DNA of 64,000 bases from Bacteroidota bacterium (GCA_016706595.1 JADJJH010000007.1:310001-374000), one strand, 5' to 3'; shown: positions 1 to 9,329, numbered from the stretch's first letter. Numbers and translations are program-made. Notes: a model not told the origin generated them from the sequence alone.

Positions 1-190
1 CGAGTTGGAACTACTTCGCAGTGACTTCGAGAACCTCAGTCACCTTAAATCCTTCTTACGATTTGGAACTACTTGGCGGTGACTTCGAGAACCTCAGTCA
101 CCTTAAATCCTTCTTGCGAGTTTGAACTACTTCGCGGTGACTTCGAGAACCTCAGTCACCATAAATCCTTCTTGCGAGTTTGAACTACTT
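1..190. repeat. 58-bp tandem repeat, three copies plus a partial fourth
   Basis: Units begin at 1, 59 and 117; a partial copy starts at 175 and runs into the 3' end of the TPR gene. Each unit holds an imperfect palindrome: arm GGTGACT pairs with AGTCACC, and inside it GAG pairs with CTC around an AAC loop with a 2-nt bulge. Copies differ at only a few positions. The start of each unit resembles the end of the adjacent coding sequence, which suggests duplication of that gene's 3' end and trailer. The array is cut by the window edge, so its full copy number is unknown. Confidence 0.85.
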
Positions 191-1603
191 CTTCTTCTTA
201 TACCTCACCAACACCTCAGCAAATACCGGATGATGCGAAATTTCACTATCAATATATTTTAGTGAACCCAGTTTTTTACTGTTTTCGGTAAGTGCCAATT
301 CTAACTGGTTAACGGCTTCTTTGGTTTTGCCTTGCGATAATAAAATAGCTGCTCGATAATAAATAAATTCGGTTTTATAACCACAATGTTCTTCGGCGAT
401 ACCTAGTTGCGAAAGCGCTTCTTCTAAGTAATTAATACTATACAAAGCTTTTACCAATGCTTGCCAAGTCGATTTAATATCCGGTCGTAATTGTACGGCA
501 TTCAAATAGCAAATCATCGCTTCTTTATCGGCTTTCATTTCCATCAAACAATTTCCTAAAGCCAAACAATAGGAGGCATTGTTTTTATTTAAATGTAAGG
601 CAACTGAATAAGCTTTTACGGCTTTCTCCCATTGCAATTCTTTCGAATAGGTTTCGCCAATTTTGTAAAATATCTGATCGTCTTGCGGATTTAACTGCGA
701 CGCTTTCCTATAATATTGTCGTGCCTTTGAGTATTGCTTTTGCTTGTCCCAACAATAACCTATCGCATCTAATATCACATCTTCGGGCTTGGCTATCGAT
801 AAATGCATTTCTAAAACTTCAATGGCTTTATCGTATTTTTTTAATTGCATATAGGCATCGCCTTGGTTGCGATAGGCATATTCAAATTTATCATCAATCG
901 CTAAACAGTAGTCGTATGAGTCGATGGCTTTTTCGTATAATTTAATGCCTTGATACGCCACCCCCAAATTGTACCAAGCCATGGCATTATAGGGTGTTTC
1001 TTCTATAATTTCTTTGTGAAGCGCTATGCTGTCTTCGTGCTTATTATTGATTTCGGCCCAAAAGCAAATTCGTAGTAAGGCGTCTTCATTAGTAGGTTCG
1101 TAAGTTAAAATGCGTTTGAGGGTCGTATATACTTTATCAAATTCTTCCAACTCATCATAAATTTCTGATAATTCAAGCAGTATATCGGTTTTATCGCCAC
1201 TATCAAACTTATCGGCATTCTTCTCTAAAATATCAACGGCTTCTGAAAATCGATTTTGTTCTAAAAAAATATCTGATTGTAAAAATATAGATTCAATATT
1301 ATTCGGATCAACCTCATCTAACTGGTCTAAAATTTTTAAGGCTTGTCCGTACTTTTTTTGATCGGTTAACCATTCAGCCTTGCGCAAAAGTAATGATGAT
1401 GAAAATGGAAATAGGGTAGTAGCTACTTCACAAGCATAATTCGCATTTTCTTTTTCGTTGCGTGCTTCGAAGTAATCTATTAAATACTCAAAATCATCTT
1501 CCGAAAGAAGTCGGTGCGACTCACCTTTTTTCATTTTATGAAATTCAATCAACAGATTGTCAAAATCAAAAAAGTCGTCATCAAAGAAATCGTCATCAAA
1601 CAT
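185..1603 (-). CDS. Tetratricopeptide repeat (TPR) protein
   Basis: The 472-residue product is almost entirely helical TPR units. Typical TPR spacing is visible, for example AWYNLGVAYQGIKLYEKAID followed by a YAYRNQGDAYMQLKKYDKAI type unit, and more units continue to about residue 440. The N-terminus is strikingly acidic, with Asp and Phe alternating over residues 1-15. It ends in a Lys-rich tail. No signal peptide or membrane segment is seen, so it is probably a cytoplasmic scaffold. TPR proteins mediate protein-protein contacts; the partner here is unknown. Similar acidic-start TPR proteins are common in Bacteroidota. The ATG at 1603 is the only sensible start. The stop codon lies in the first bases of the 58-bp repeat array. 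Confidence 0.85.
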   Translation of the reverse strand: MFDDDFFDDDFFDFDNLLIEFHKMKKGESHRLLSEDDFEYLIDYFEARNEKENANYACEVATTLFPFSSSLLLRKAEWLTDQKKYGQALKILDQLDEVDPNNIESIFLQSDIFLEQNRFSEAVDILEKNADKFDSGDKTDILLELSEIYDELEEFDKVYTTLKRILTYEPTNEDALLRICFWAEINNKHEDSIALHKEIIEETPYNAMAWYNLGVAYQGIKLYEKAIDSYDYCLAIDDKFEYAYRNQGDAYMQLKKYDKAIEVLEMHLSIAKPEDVILDAIGYCWDKQKQYSKARQYYRKASQLNPQDDQIFYKIGETYSKELQWEKAVKAYSVALHLNKNNASYCLALGNCLMEMKADKEAMICYLNAVQLRPDIKSTWQALVKALYSINYLEEALSQLGIAEEHCGYKTEFIYYRAAILLSQGKTKEAVNQLELALTENSKKLGSLKYIDSEISHHPVFAEVLVRYKKKK

Positions 1604-1757
1604 GGTAGTTCCTTTAGGTCAAAGTAAAATTAGAAGATAGCAACTAAAAGATTCTTTTTTTTGTTCGGATTTTATTCTGTATTTCCTGTTTTAATGTGCA
1701 TAACAAAACTGGGAGATGCCATTCACAAGCTTATCTTTGTGCTCCAAAATTAACAGA

Positions 1758-2219
1758 ATGGAAACACTTACTATTTTACATAGCGTTTTGAGGTGGTTAC
1801 TATTAATTGTTTTAATAGTAGCTGTGTATAAGGCTTTTACCGGTATGCAAAACAAATCGGCGTTCACAGATAGCGACAATAAATCCGGACTATTACTTAC
1901 CATATTAACAGATTCTCAATTAATTATTGGGTTGGTTTTATATTTCATGGGGCCTTGGGGGTTAAAAAATATACAAAACCAAGGGATGGCTGTTGTGATG
2001 AAGGATGGATTTCAACGATTTTTTGCTGTAGAACATATTTTAATGATGCTAATTGCTATTGTTTTAATTCATGTTGGTAGGGCTAAATCTAAAAAAGCTA
2101 ATGATGATGTAGCTAAACATAAAATGGCTTTCTGGTTCTATTTTATAGCACTTGTATTGATATTGGCCTCTATCCCTTGGCCGTTCCGTGCAGGTTTCGA
2201 AAGTTTAGGATGGTACTAG
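1758..2219 (+). CDS. Small four-helix membrane protein, cytochrome b-like
   Basis: The 153-residue product starts at METLTILHSVLRW; an in-frame upstream ATG at 1716 would add 14 polar residues and is less likely. Four hydrophobic segments are seen, near residues 10-28, 45-62, 88-108 and 124-143. Histidines at membrane edges (LHS near the N-terminus, VEHILMM, IHVGRAK) could be heme ligands. Proteins of this type occur across Bacteroidota and are often labelled cytochrome b, but direct proof of heme binding is not known to me. It stands alone, between the divergent TPR gene and a repeat-rich spacer. Confidence 0.6.
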   Translation: METLTILHSVLRWLLLIVLIVAVYKAFTGMQNKSAFTDSDNKSGLLLTILTDSQLIIGLVLYFMGPWGLKNIQNQGMAVVMKDGFQRFFAVEHILMMLIAIVLIHVGRAKSKKANDDVAKHKMAFWFYFIALVLILASIPWPFRAGFESLGWY

Positions 2220-2257
2220 CATTTATCATTTTTCAGTTGTACAAGCTATTGAAGAAG

Positions 2258-2389
2258 TAGGGCGTATCCCCGTAAGCAAAAAATTACGCTTCGTGCCTCA
2301 GCTTATTTTTTAGCACGGGGTCAGGCTATCACTGCAATCTTTTGCTCGTACCTCACAAAAGTATTTCCATTCTATCCTTTACGCGATGG
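2258..2389 (-). repeat. Interspersed palindromic repeat, copy A
   Basis: On the minus strand this reads a gagcaaaagattg motif, then gtgatagcc, then an arm ending in CCCCGT, a variable centre, ACGGGG and finally an acgccc end. The same order of motifs occurs on the plus strand at 41161-41245 and 53790-53920. The copies have diverged, but the pairing arms are preserved within each copy. Confidence 0.6.
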
Positions 2390-2511
2390 TCACTAGTCAA
2401 ATGAAGTTAGGGGAGATTAATATTTTTTTGAATTAGAAATTTATTTTTGAACGTTATGGTAAAATGTCACGAAGAAGCGTTTAAACAGACGTCATTTTAT
2501 AGATTGGGGCC

Positions 2512-2712
2512 TATCCCCTGAAGTGACACCATACTATGATTATTAAAAATATTCCCTTCTGGTCTACTGGGTGTACCCCCTGAAGTGACACGATAGGACA
2601 AATTGGTTATTAAAGAAAAATATTTTCGTGTCTACTGGGTGTACCCCCTGAAGTGACACGATAGGTCAAATTGGTTATTAAAGAAAAATATTTTCGTGTC
2701 TACTTCAGGGGT
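2512..2712. repeat. Tandem 68-bp units with terminal inverted repeats
   Basis: The block CCCCTGAAGTGACAC occurs near 2516, 2577 and 2645. The last two units are 68 bp apart and nearly identical; the first is diverged and 62 bp from the second. Each unit closes with GTGTCTACT, and the final one continues as TCAGGGG, making an inverted partner of the opening block. At the joins, GTGTC pairs with GACAC and GGGT with ACCC, so each junction can form a cruciform. It resembles a small tandemly duplicated, non-autonomous element. No coding capacity is seen. Confidence 0.7.
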
Positions 2713-2771
2713 TTTAGTTGTCAATAACAAATTTCTATTTTTACAAACTACCCGAATTCAATTTAAGCCTT

Positions 2772-2779
2772 TACCTTTG
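2772..2779 (+). promoter_or_regulatory. -7 promoter box (TACCTTTG) for purF
   Basis: This matches the Bacteroidota -7 consensus TAnnTTTG exactly. It ends only 7 nt before the ATG at 2787, which predicts a leaderless or nearly leaderless mRNA. No clear -33 TTG element was seen. Confidence 0.5.
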
Positions 2780-2786
2780 TCGGTCT

Positions 2787-4637
2787 ATGTCAGACGAGAT
2801 ACGCCACGAATGTGGTATCGCCTATTTACGACTTCGTAAGCCGCTTTCATTTTATCACCAAAAATATGGTACAGCCTTTTATGGACTGAACAAGCTGTAT
2901 TTGTTGATGGAAAAGCAGCATAATCGCGGACAAGATGGCGCCGGAATAGCAACCGTTAAATTAGACGTGCAAAACGGAAACCCTTATTTGAAACGCATAC
3001 GCAGCAACGTTGCCCAAAGCATTTCGGATATTTTTAAACAAGTACAGCAAGAAATTGAAGATGTTGAAAAACTGCATCCTGATATTCGTAAACATCCCGA
3101 CTTACTGAAAGGCTATTTAAGTTATATGGGTGAGTTGATGATGGGGCATTTACGCTATGGCACCCAAGGCCGAAACAATATTGAATATTGCCACCCGTTT
3201 ATTAAAGCCGATATCAATCCGTCACGAAATTTGTGTTTAGCCGGAAATTTTAATCTGGTGAACACCAAAGAACTTTTTCATTTTTTACATAAAGATGAAA
3301 TGGCTACTATGAAAGTAGATAGTGATCTTTCGGCGATGATAGAAACCATTCATTATTACTTACGTGAAGAAGAAGCGAAAAAACCAGACCATATTAATTG
3401 GAAAGAAGTTTTAAGCAAAGCCACTTCTTTATTTGATGGTGGTTTTGTAGCCGAAGGTTTATGTGGAAATGGCGATAGCTTTGTGCTTCGCGATAAACAT
3501 GGTATTCGTCCTGCCTATTATTATATCGATGACGAAATGATAGCAGCGGCCTCGGAACGCCCAGCTTTAATGACCGCATTTAAAACCACTGCCGAACATA
3601 TCATTGAATTGCCGGCTGGTCATGCGCTCATTGTAAAAGCAAACGGCGACTATAGCATTGAAAAGATTTTAAATAGTGCAGAGAAAAAATCATGCAGTTT
3701 CGAACGAATTTATTTTTCGCGCGGAAGCGATGAAGAAATTTATAAAGAGCGTAAACAATTGGGCCGATTACTTTCAGAAAAAGTATTAAAGTCGATTGAT
3801 TACGATTTACGCAATACCATTTTCTCTTTCATACCCAATACAGCCGAAACTGCTTTCTATGGTTTAATAAAAGGTGCCGAAGCTTACTTAAATGAAATTA
3901 AGATGAAGCGTATTATGGGTTGGGATAAACAATACGATGAAGAGAAGTTGCGTGAGATGATAGAACGCAGAGTACGGATTGAAAAGATAGCCATTAAAGA
4001 TGTGAAAATGCGCACCTTTATTACCGAGGATTCGGCTCGTAATGAAATGGTACAACACGTGTATGATATCACGTACGGAACGGTTCGTGCAGGCATAGAT
4101 TCATTAGTAGTCATTGATGATTCGATTGTTCGCGGTACCACCTTACGTGAAAGTATTATTCGGATGTTGGATCGTTTAGGACCTAAAAAAATTACGGTAG
4201 TTTCATCGGCACCACAAATTCGTTATCCCGATTGTTATGGTATCGATATGAGTAAGATGGGTGAGTTTATTGCTTTTCAAGCTACGGTTGAATTATTAAA
4301 AGATACTAAACAAACGAATTTATTAACCGAAGTATATACCGATTGTTTACAAGCCGAAAAATCGAATAAATTGGCAAGTGCGAATTTTGTAAAAAAAATA
4401 TACAAACACTTTTCAATTGAAGAGATCAATAAAAAAATCGCTCAAATGTTACGTGCTGATGATGTAAAAGCTGAAGTTGAAATTATTTACCAAACCATCG
4501 AAAATTTGCATGAGGCTTGTCCGCATAACAAAGGCGATTGGTATTTCACCGGCGATTACCCAACACCGGGTGGTAATGTAGTGGTAAATAAAGCCTTCAT
4601 GAATTATGTTGAAGGCAAAGGTGGGAGAGGGTACTAA
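2787..4637 (+). CDS. purF: Amidophosphoribosyltransferase (PurF-like)
   Basis: PurF catalyses the first step of de novo purine synthesis: PRPP plus glutamine gives phosphoribosylamine. The start at MSDEIRHECG puts the predicted nucleophile at Cys9, exposed by propeptide removal as in other class II glutamine amidotransferases. The upstream ATG-like start at 2718 would add a hydrophobic stretch and is rejected. The N-terminal half carries KQHNRGQDGAG and GHLRYGTQG, typical of the glutaminase domain. The phosphoribosyltransferase domain has the PRPP loop VVIDDSIVRGTTLRE near residue 440. At 616 residues it is longer than the roughly 500-residue E. coli enzyme, a length seen in Bacteroidota. It is monocistronic. 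Confidence 0.9.
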   Translation: MSDEIRHECGIAYLRLRKPLSFYHQKYGTAFYGLNKLYLLMEKQHNRGQDGAGIATVKLDVQNGNPYLKRIRSNVAQSISDIFKQVQQEIEDVEKLHPDIRKHPDLLKGYLSYMGELMMGHLRYGTQGRNNIEYCHPFIKADINPSRNLCLAGNFNLVNTKELFHFLHKDEMATMKVDSDLSAMIETIHYYLREEEAKKPDHINWKEVLSKATSLFDGGFVAEGLCGNGDSFVLRDKHGIRPAYYYIDDEMIAAASERPALMTAFKTTAEHIIELPAGHALIVKANGDYSIEKILNSAEKKSCSFERIYFSRGSDEEIYKERKQLGRLLSEKVLKSIDYDLRNTIFSFIPNTAETAFYGLIKGAEAYLNEIKMKRIMGWDKQYDEEKLREMIERRVRIEKIAIKDVKMRTFITEDSARNEMVQHVYDITYGTVRAGIDSLVVIDDSIVRGTTLRESIIRMLDRLGPKKITVVSSAPQIRYPDCYGIDMSKMGEFIAFQATVELLKDTKQTNLLTEVYTDCLQAEKSNKLASANFVKKIYKHFSIEEINKKIAQMLRADDVKAEVEIIYQTIENLHEACPHNKGDWYFTGDYPTPGGNVVVNKAFMNYVEGKGGRGY

Positions 4638-4826
4638 TGTGACAATTTGCCAATGTGATGATAAGCTAATGAGATCCGATAGCTATCGGATTTGTGAATG
4701 TGACAATTTGTGAATGTGATAATGAGATAAATAATTGAAATTAATAAATTGGAATTATTAATAACTAATTCTAAATCCACTAACCCCTTGCAACTTCCGA
4801 ACCCCGAACCCCGAACCCCGCCAAAA
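4638..4826. repeat. Phrase-like spacer repeats and an 18-bp palindrome
   Basis: The spacer repeats variants of gtgacaatttg and gaatgtgataatg, then the phrase ccgaacccc three times just before the M16 gene. Inside lies the perfect palindrome ATCCGATAGCTATCGGAT at 4674-4691, which recurs at 30786-30803 and, with one mismatch, at 29409-29426. Confidence 0.75.
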
Positions 4827-6065
4827 ATGATTCAATACGATAAATTTACTTTACCCAACGGACTACGTTGCCTTGTGCATCATGACACTACAACGCCTAT
4901 GGTGGCATTTAATATTTTATATGATGTAGGTGCACGAGATGAAAATCCAAATCAAACCGGGTTTGCGCATTTGTTTGAACATTTGATGTTTGGTGGTTCG
5001 GTAAATATTCCTGACTATGATGAACCATTACAAATGGCAGGTGGCGAAAACAATGCGTATACAACCAACGACCTAACCAATTATTATATCCAATTGCCTG
5101 CACAAAATATTGAAACGGCATTTTGGCTCGAAAGTGATAGAATGTTGAGTTTAGCTTTTGGTGAAAAAAGTTTGGATACACAACGTAAAGTGGTTTGCGA
5201 AGAGTTTAAAGAGCATTATATTAATAAGCCCTACGGTGATACATGGAAATATTTGCGTGAACTATGTTACACAAAACATCCTTACCAATGGATGACGATT
5301 GGAAAGGAACTTTCACATATTGAAGAGGCGAAATTGGATGATGTGAAGAATTTCTTTTGGAAGCATTATCGACCATGCAATGCAATTTTATGTGTAGCCG
5401 GAAATATTTCAACCGAACGCGTAAAAGAGCTTTGTGAAAAATGGTTTGCGCCTATTGAAGCCGGCACCAAATACGAAAGAAATTTACCTAAAGAGCCCGA
5501 ACAAACTGAAGCAAGGAAATTGATTGTTGAAAAAGATGTTCCGGTGAGTGTTATTATGAAGGCTTATACCATGGTTGATCGATTGCACAAGGATTATTAT
5601 GGCAGCGATTTAATTACTGAATTACTATCAGGCGGGCAATCATCACGATTATACCAAAGCTTGGTAAAAGAACAAAAGTTGTTTAGTCAGATTGATTGTT
5701 ACCATACCGGCAGTATCGACAATGGCTTATTAGTGATTGATGGTAAAATACAGGCAGGCATTTCACCCGAAGTGGCTGATCAAGCGATTGTAGATGAAAT
5801 TGAAAAATTAAAATCTACCAAGGTTACTGATGTTGAACTTGAGAAAGTAAAAAACAAAGTTGAAAACATGATCGCCTTCGAAGATTTGAGTTTATTGAAT
5901 CGAGCAAACAATTTAGCCTTTTATGAATTACTTGGGGATGCAGAAAGAATGAATCTAGAAATGCAGCACTATAGTAAGGTAAGCGTTGATGATATTCAAA
6001 GATTAGCCAACACAATTTTTGAGGCGAAGCGTTCGAATACCTTGTATTATTTGGCGAAGGGATAG
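4827..6065 (+). CDS. M16 family zinc metallopeptidase
   Basis: The 412-residue product has the inverted zinc motif of M16 (pitrilysin/insulinase) peptidases: H48-L-F-E51-H52. It includes the family N-terminus FTLPNGLRCLVHHD and the C-terminal half with a GGQSSRLYQ segment. M16 enzymes of this size work as dimers of an active and an inactive subunit and degrade small peptides. Bacteroidota often encode the inactive partner next door, but here the next gene is a convergent ABC operon, so the partner must be elsewhere or absent. There is no signal peptide. The ATG at 4827 is preferred because the longer frame from 4749 translates the ccgaacccc spacer repeat. Confidence 0.88.
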   Translation: MIQYDKFTLPNGLRCLVHHDTTTPMVAFNILYDVGARDENPNQTGFAHLFEHLMFGGSVNIPDYDEPLQMAGGENNAYTTNDLTNYYIQLPAQNIETAFWLESDRMLSLAFGEKSLDTQRKVVCEEFKEHYINKPYGDTWKYLRELCYTKHPYQWMTIGKELSHIEEAKLDDVKNFFWKHYRPCNAILCVAGNISTERVKELCEKWFAPIEAGTKYERNLPKEPEQTEARKLIVEKDVPVSVIMKAYTMVDRLHKDYYGSDLITELLSGGQSSRLYQSLVKEQKLFSQIDCYHTGSIDNGLLVIDGKIQAGISPEVADQAIVDEIEKLKSTKVTDVELEKVKNKVENMIAFEDLSLLNRANNLAFYELLGDAERMNLEMQHYSKVSVDDIQRLANTIFEAKRSNTLYYLAKG

Positions 6066-6310
6066 GTAGTTCAATCTTCAATCTTCAATTTTCAATTTTC
6101 AGTTTTCAATTTTCGATGTACAGTCTTCGATAATCAATTTTCAAATCGTTTATTACAATAATTTGTAATTGAGAAAGAAATATCAATTTGAGCAGAATGC
6201 CTAGCCCCGATTGTAGCGAATGCCCGCAAAGAGTTGATACCAATTTTTGTAGCAAGTACAATTTGCGGCAGCAGCGTAAAGCGGGAATATGCTTCAAGAA
6301 ATTTTGAGAC
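6066..6310. repeat. Spacer with ttcaatcttcaattttc repeats and a weak palindromic repeat copy
   Basis: Positions 6066-6125 repeat the phrase ttcaatcttcaattttc with small changes; a sister stretch lies at 43021-43080. Positions 6187-6295 contain agccccgattgtagcg, cccgcaaag and gtaaagcggg, a loose match to the interspersed palindromic family. No gene is supported between the convergent M16 and ABC genes. Confidence 0.5.
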
Positions 6311-6988
6311 TTAACTTATAATTCTACCATCTTGCATTTCGATGATACGATTTGTTCGGGATGCGAATTCGTTATCGTGGGTAACGATGAGCATGGTTTG
6401 TTGAAATTCGGAAGCGAGTTGTTTGAAGATATCGAAAACAACATCACTATTTTTCTTATCGAGATTTCCTGTAGGCTCATCTCCCATAATAATTAATGGG
6501 TTATTGATGAGTGCACGCGCAATGGCAACCCGTTGTTTTTGTCCGCCCGATAATTGGTTCGGTGATTTTAATGCATGATCAGTCATATCCAACAAACGAA
6601 GTTTTTCCATGGCATGTTGTTCAATTTCTTGTAAAGTGTATTTGCCCAATTTAATAGCCGGCAACATGATATTTTTCAGCACTGAAAATTCGTTCAACAA
6701 ATAATGGAATTGAAAAACGAAACCAATTTTTTCGTTTCGAACAGCAGCTAATTCCTGTTCTTTTTTTCCGTTCATCTTAGCACCATCTATAAATAATTCA
6801 CCTTCGTAATCGGTATCCATGGTTGATAAAATATAGAGTAAAGTGGATTTCCCGCATCCTGACTTTCCGATTACCGAAACGAAGTCGCCTTTGGTAATTT
6901 GAAAACTTACTTCTTTTAAAATAGGAATGGTAACGGGGTCGTGAAAGCTTTTTGAAATGGCTTTGGCTTCTAAAATTATCTTGCTCAT
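6311..6988 (-). CDS. ABC transporter ATP-binding protein (LolD/MacB type)
   Basis: This is the nucleotide-binding subunit of the exporter encoded with the two upstream genes. Walker A is GKSGCGKST near residue 38, the signature motif is LSGGQKQR, and Walker B is LIIMGDEPTGNLD, followed by a H-loop in VTHD. The size (225 residues) and NLD sequence fit the LolD/MacB/FtsE group, which drives FtsX-type permeases. The ATG at 6988 has a GGAAAG ribosome-binding site five bases upstream and follows the permease stop by one base; a GTG at 7000 is possible but would overlap that gene. It is translationally coupled in a three-gene operon. Confidence 0.92.
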   Translation of the reverse strand: MSKIILEAKAISKSFHDPVTIPILKEVSFQITKGDFVSVIGKSGCGKSTLLYILSTMDTDYEGELFIDGAKMNGKKEQELAAVRNEKIGFVFQFHYLLNEFSVLKNIMLPAIKLGKYTLQEIEQHAMEKLRLLDMTDHALKSPNQLSGGQKQRVAIARALINNPLIIMGDEPTGNLDKKNSDVVFDIFKQLASEFQQTMLIVTHDNEFASRTNRIIEMQDGRIIS

Positions 6989-6989
6989 A

Positions 6990-8243
6990 TTACTTTCCAC
7001 GGATGATAATTACGGGATCTATTTTACTTGCTTTGCGTGAAGGGAAGAGGCCGGCAAAATACGTTGTGATGATAGAAAAGGTGATACCGATAACATAAAA
7101 TTTGATATCGTAGTTCACAGGAAAAGTTTTAATCGTTGGTAAGGCGGCGGTATTAAATGGAACTAAGTCGATGACATTCGAAAGAAGAAATCCAAAAATA
7201 AGTCCGAAGATACCACCGGCGATACCAATGCTCAGCGCAATGGTTTTAAAAATGTACTGTACATCTTTACCCGAAAAACCGGTTGCTTTAAGAATCGCAA
7301 TGCTGTCCATTTTTTCATAAATCATCATGTTCAAGATATTGTAAATTCCGAAACCGGCTACAATGAGTAAGGTAATGCCCACTGCATACGATATGATGCT
7401 TCTTACATCGCTACCCGTTTCGAATTGGGCATTTGCCGTTTGAATATCTTCGGCATCGGTTTCAAAAATATGAGCATATTCTTTTGCAATCGTTGGTGCA
7501 AGAGTTATATCAATGAGTTTTACATTGATATCCGTAATAAATCCTTCGGTTTGCTGTAGCAATTTTTGGGTGGTAGAAACTGATGCATAGCTTTGTACTT
7601 TATCTAAATCTTGTAAACCCGATTGAAATAATCCAACCACTTTGAGTGCGTGTCGTTCGCCATCGGGTGTTGTTACCTGTATTACGTCGCCAATATTCGT
7701 TAACATTTTATCGGCGGCAGCTTTGCCTAAAATGATACTATTAGGAACCGTTTTTAATTCCGTATAATTTCCTTTGGGTACATAGTCAGAAAAGTGAAAT
7801 AGCTTTTGTTCGGCATCAACATCAATACCATTGATAACACCTGTTAAGTTAATAGCGCCAACATTGTAAAAAATTTGAGCAGATACTTTGGGTGCAACAC
7901 CTAACACGCGCGAATCATTTTTTAATGCTTGTAAGATTGCTCCACTATTCCTAATTTTTTGTCCGGCATTATCGGGTTTCACCGAATTAATAAAATGATA
8001 ATCGTTGCTAAATAAGCGATTGATAGGTTGTATTTCATTTGCTTTTACATCATTATATAACCGAATATGTGGTGTACGATTTAAAATCAATCCATCAAGT
8101 AAATCATTTAAGCCATGCATAAAACCTAACAAGGTAATAAACATGGTTATACTAAAAGTAACACCTACTGCGGCAACAAGGGTTTGTCGCCACCTAGCCA
8201 ACAGCAAGGCTTTAGCAATATCAATGATTATTGCATATCTCAT
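6990..8243 (-). CDS. ABC transporter permease, FtsX/MacB family
   Basis: The 417-residue inner-membrane protein has one helix near residues 20-45, a large periplasmic domain (about 50-270) and three C-terminal helices (about 280-400). That is the FtsX/LolE/MacB layout. The C-terminal half includes MIYEKMDSIAILKATGFS, typical of the FtsX cytoplasmic loop, and ends with SRKASKIDPVIIIRGK. It overlaps the adaptor gene by 4 bp (ATGA) and the ATPase follows after one base. The exporter is of the MacAB/DevBCA kind, probably moving a hydrophobic or peptide substrate across the envelope. The substrate cannot be read from sequence. Confidence 0.9.
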   Translation of the reverse strand: MRYAIIIDIAKALLLARWRQTLVAAVGVTFSITMFITLLGFMHGLNDLLDGLILNRTPHIRLYNDVKANEIQPINRLFSNDYHFINSVKPDNAGQKIRNSGAILQALKNDSRVLGVAPKVSAQIFYNVGAINLTGVINGIDVDAEQKLFHFSDYVPKGNYTELKTVPNSIILGKAAADKMLTNIGDVIQVTTPDGERHALKVVGLFQSGLQDLDKVQSYASVSTTQKLLQQTEGFITDINVKLIDITLAPTIAKEYAHIFETDAEDIQTANAQFETGSDVRSIISYAVGITLLIVAGFGIYNILNMMIYEKMDSIAILKATGFSGKDVQYIFKTIALSIGIAGGIFGLIFGFLLSNVIDLVPFNTAALPTIKTFPVNYDIKFYVIGITFSIITTYFAGLFPSRKASKIDPVIIIRGK

Positions 8244-9325
8244 TTAGTAGGTTTATATATTTCATCGTTTTCGGTAAGGCCTTCCAATACTTCCACTTTT
8301 TGATAGTCGATGAGCCCGATTTTAATTTTCTTTTTTTCTTTTTTAGATATCATCACATAGCTATCATCAATTAAATAATCGCGCGGAATGGTTAATACAT
8401 TTTGTTTGGATTGCAATAGAATATTAGCCTCAATGGTTAAGTTAGGGTATAACTGATTAGGTTGTTTGGTAAAGGTTGCTTCTACCTCAAAGGTTCTACT
8501 TCGTTCATTCATCATCGGGTCAATTTGTGAGATGATGGCTTCAAATACTTCACCTTTATAACTATCTAAGGTGAGTAACACTTTTTGATTTTGTTTGATT
8601 TTTAGAATGTCATTTTCATCAACTTGAAGTTTCAAGTAAAAACTATTTGCATCGCCAATGATAGCAATCGGTGTTTGCGTATTTACCATCTCGCCAGCCT
8701 CTTTAAGTAAACTATACACCTTTCCAGTTACCTGACTACGAATGGTAAAATCGGATAGCATGGATTTGGCAATGGACACGCTTTTTTTACTTTGTTTGTC
8801 GGCGAACGAAAGTTGTTTCATCACATCATTATATCGAAGCCAAGCGCTTGAATACATGGATTTCGAATTTTCGTAAGCTAATTCGCGTTGTTCAAGTTCA
8901 TTTTTTGTACCTATCTCTTCAGCCCATAATTTTTTTTGTCGGTAATAGGTAAGTGAATCTGATAGCATTTTCTTTTTAGCCAATTGAATACTTAAATTGG
9001 CTTCACGAAGTTTATCGGTATTAGCTGATAAGTCGGCATTGTTTGCAGTAAGTTCGGCATTTTCGGCATTAAGCAAACTGGTTTCATTGCTGATGTAAGC
9101 TATAATATCACCGGTATGTATAAAGTCGCCCTTTTGTACTTTGAATGATTTAATTGTGCCGTTTGTTTTAGCGAAGACTTGGTATTGATTTTTACTTTTT
9201 ACAAATCCCGAAGCATAAACAGATTCAGTGATGTTAGATTTAGTGGGTTTAATTTTCTCTTGTTTGCTATTACATGAAATCCATAAAATACTTACAAGCA
9301 ATAGAAAACTATATTTTAGATTCAT
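8240..9325 (-). CDS. Membrane fusion (HlyD/MacA-like) adaptor lipoprotein
   Basis: The 361-residue protein begins with a short signal peptide ending in a lipobox (LWISC, Cys near residue 18), so it should be a lipoprotein. Residues about 40-75 form the first half of a biotinyl-lipoyl-like barrel (GTIKSFKVQKGDFIHTGDII). A helical hairpin of about 120 residues follows, then the matching half (VTGKVYSLLKEAGEMV) and a beta-barrel domain. This is the periplasmic adaptor for the permease and ATPase downstream. A TACCTTTG box at 9330-9337 sits just 4 nt before the ATG, so the operon may be translated from a leaderless mRNA. No outer-membrane channel gene is nearby. Confidence 0.88.
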   Translation of the reverse strand: MNLKYSFLLLVSILWISCNSKQEKIKPTKSNITESVYASGFVKSKNQYQVFAKTNGTIKSFKVQKGDFIHTGDIIAYISNETSLLNAENAELTANNADLSANTDKLREANLSIQLAKKKMLSDSLTYYRQKKLWAEEIGTKNELEQRELAYENSKSMYSSAWLRYNDVMKQLSFADKQSKKSVSIAKSMLSDFTIRSQVTGKVYSLLKEAGEMVNTQTPIAIIGDANSFYLKLQVDENDILKIKQNQKVLLTLDSYKGEVFEAIISQIDPMMNERSRTFEVEATFTKQPNQLYPNLTIEANILLQSKQNVLTIPRDYLIDDSYVMISKKEKKKIKIGLIDYQKVEVLEGLTENDEIYKPTK

Positions 9326-9329
9326 ATGG

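Larger units (their letters stand above)
2220..2786. other. Repeat-rich intergenic region upstream of purF
   Basis: No supported gene is present. Positions 2258-2389 hold a minus-orientation copy of the interspersed palindromic family also seen near 26450, 41161, 49800 and 53790. Positions 2512-2712 hold a tandem inverted-repeat array. The promoter box for purF lies at the end. Confidence 0.7.

Noticed and set aside
1..190. CRISPR array
   Set aside because: The repeats are contiguous 58-bp tandem units without spacers of differing sequence, and no cas genes are near.
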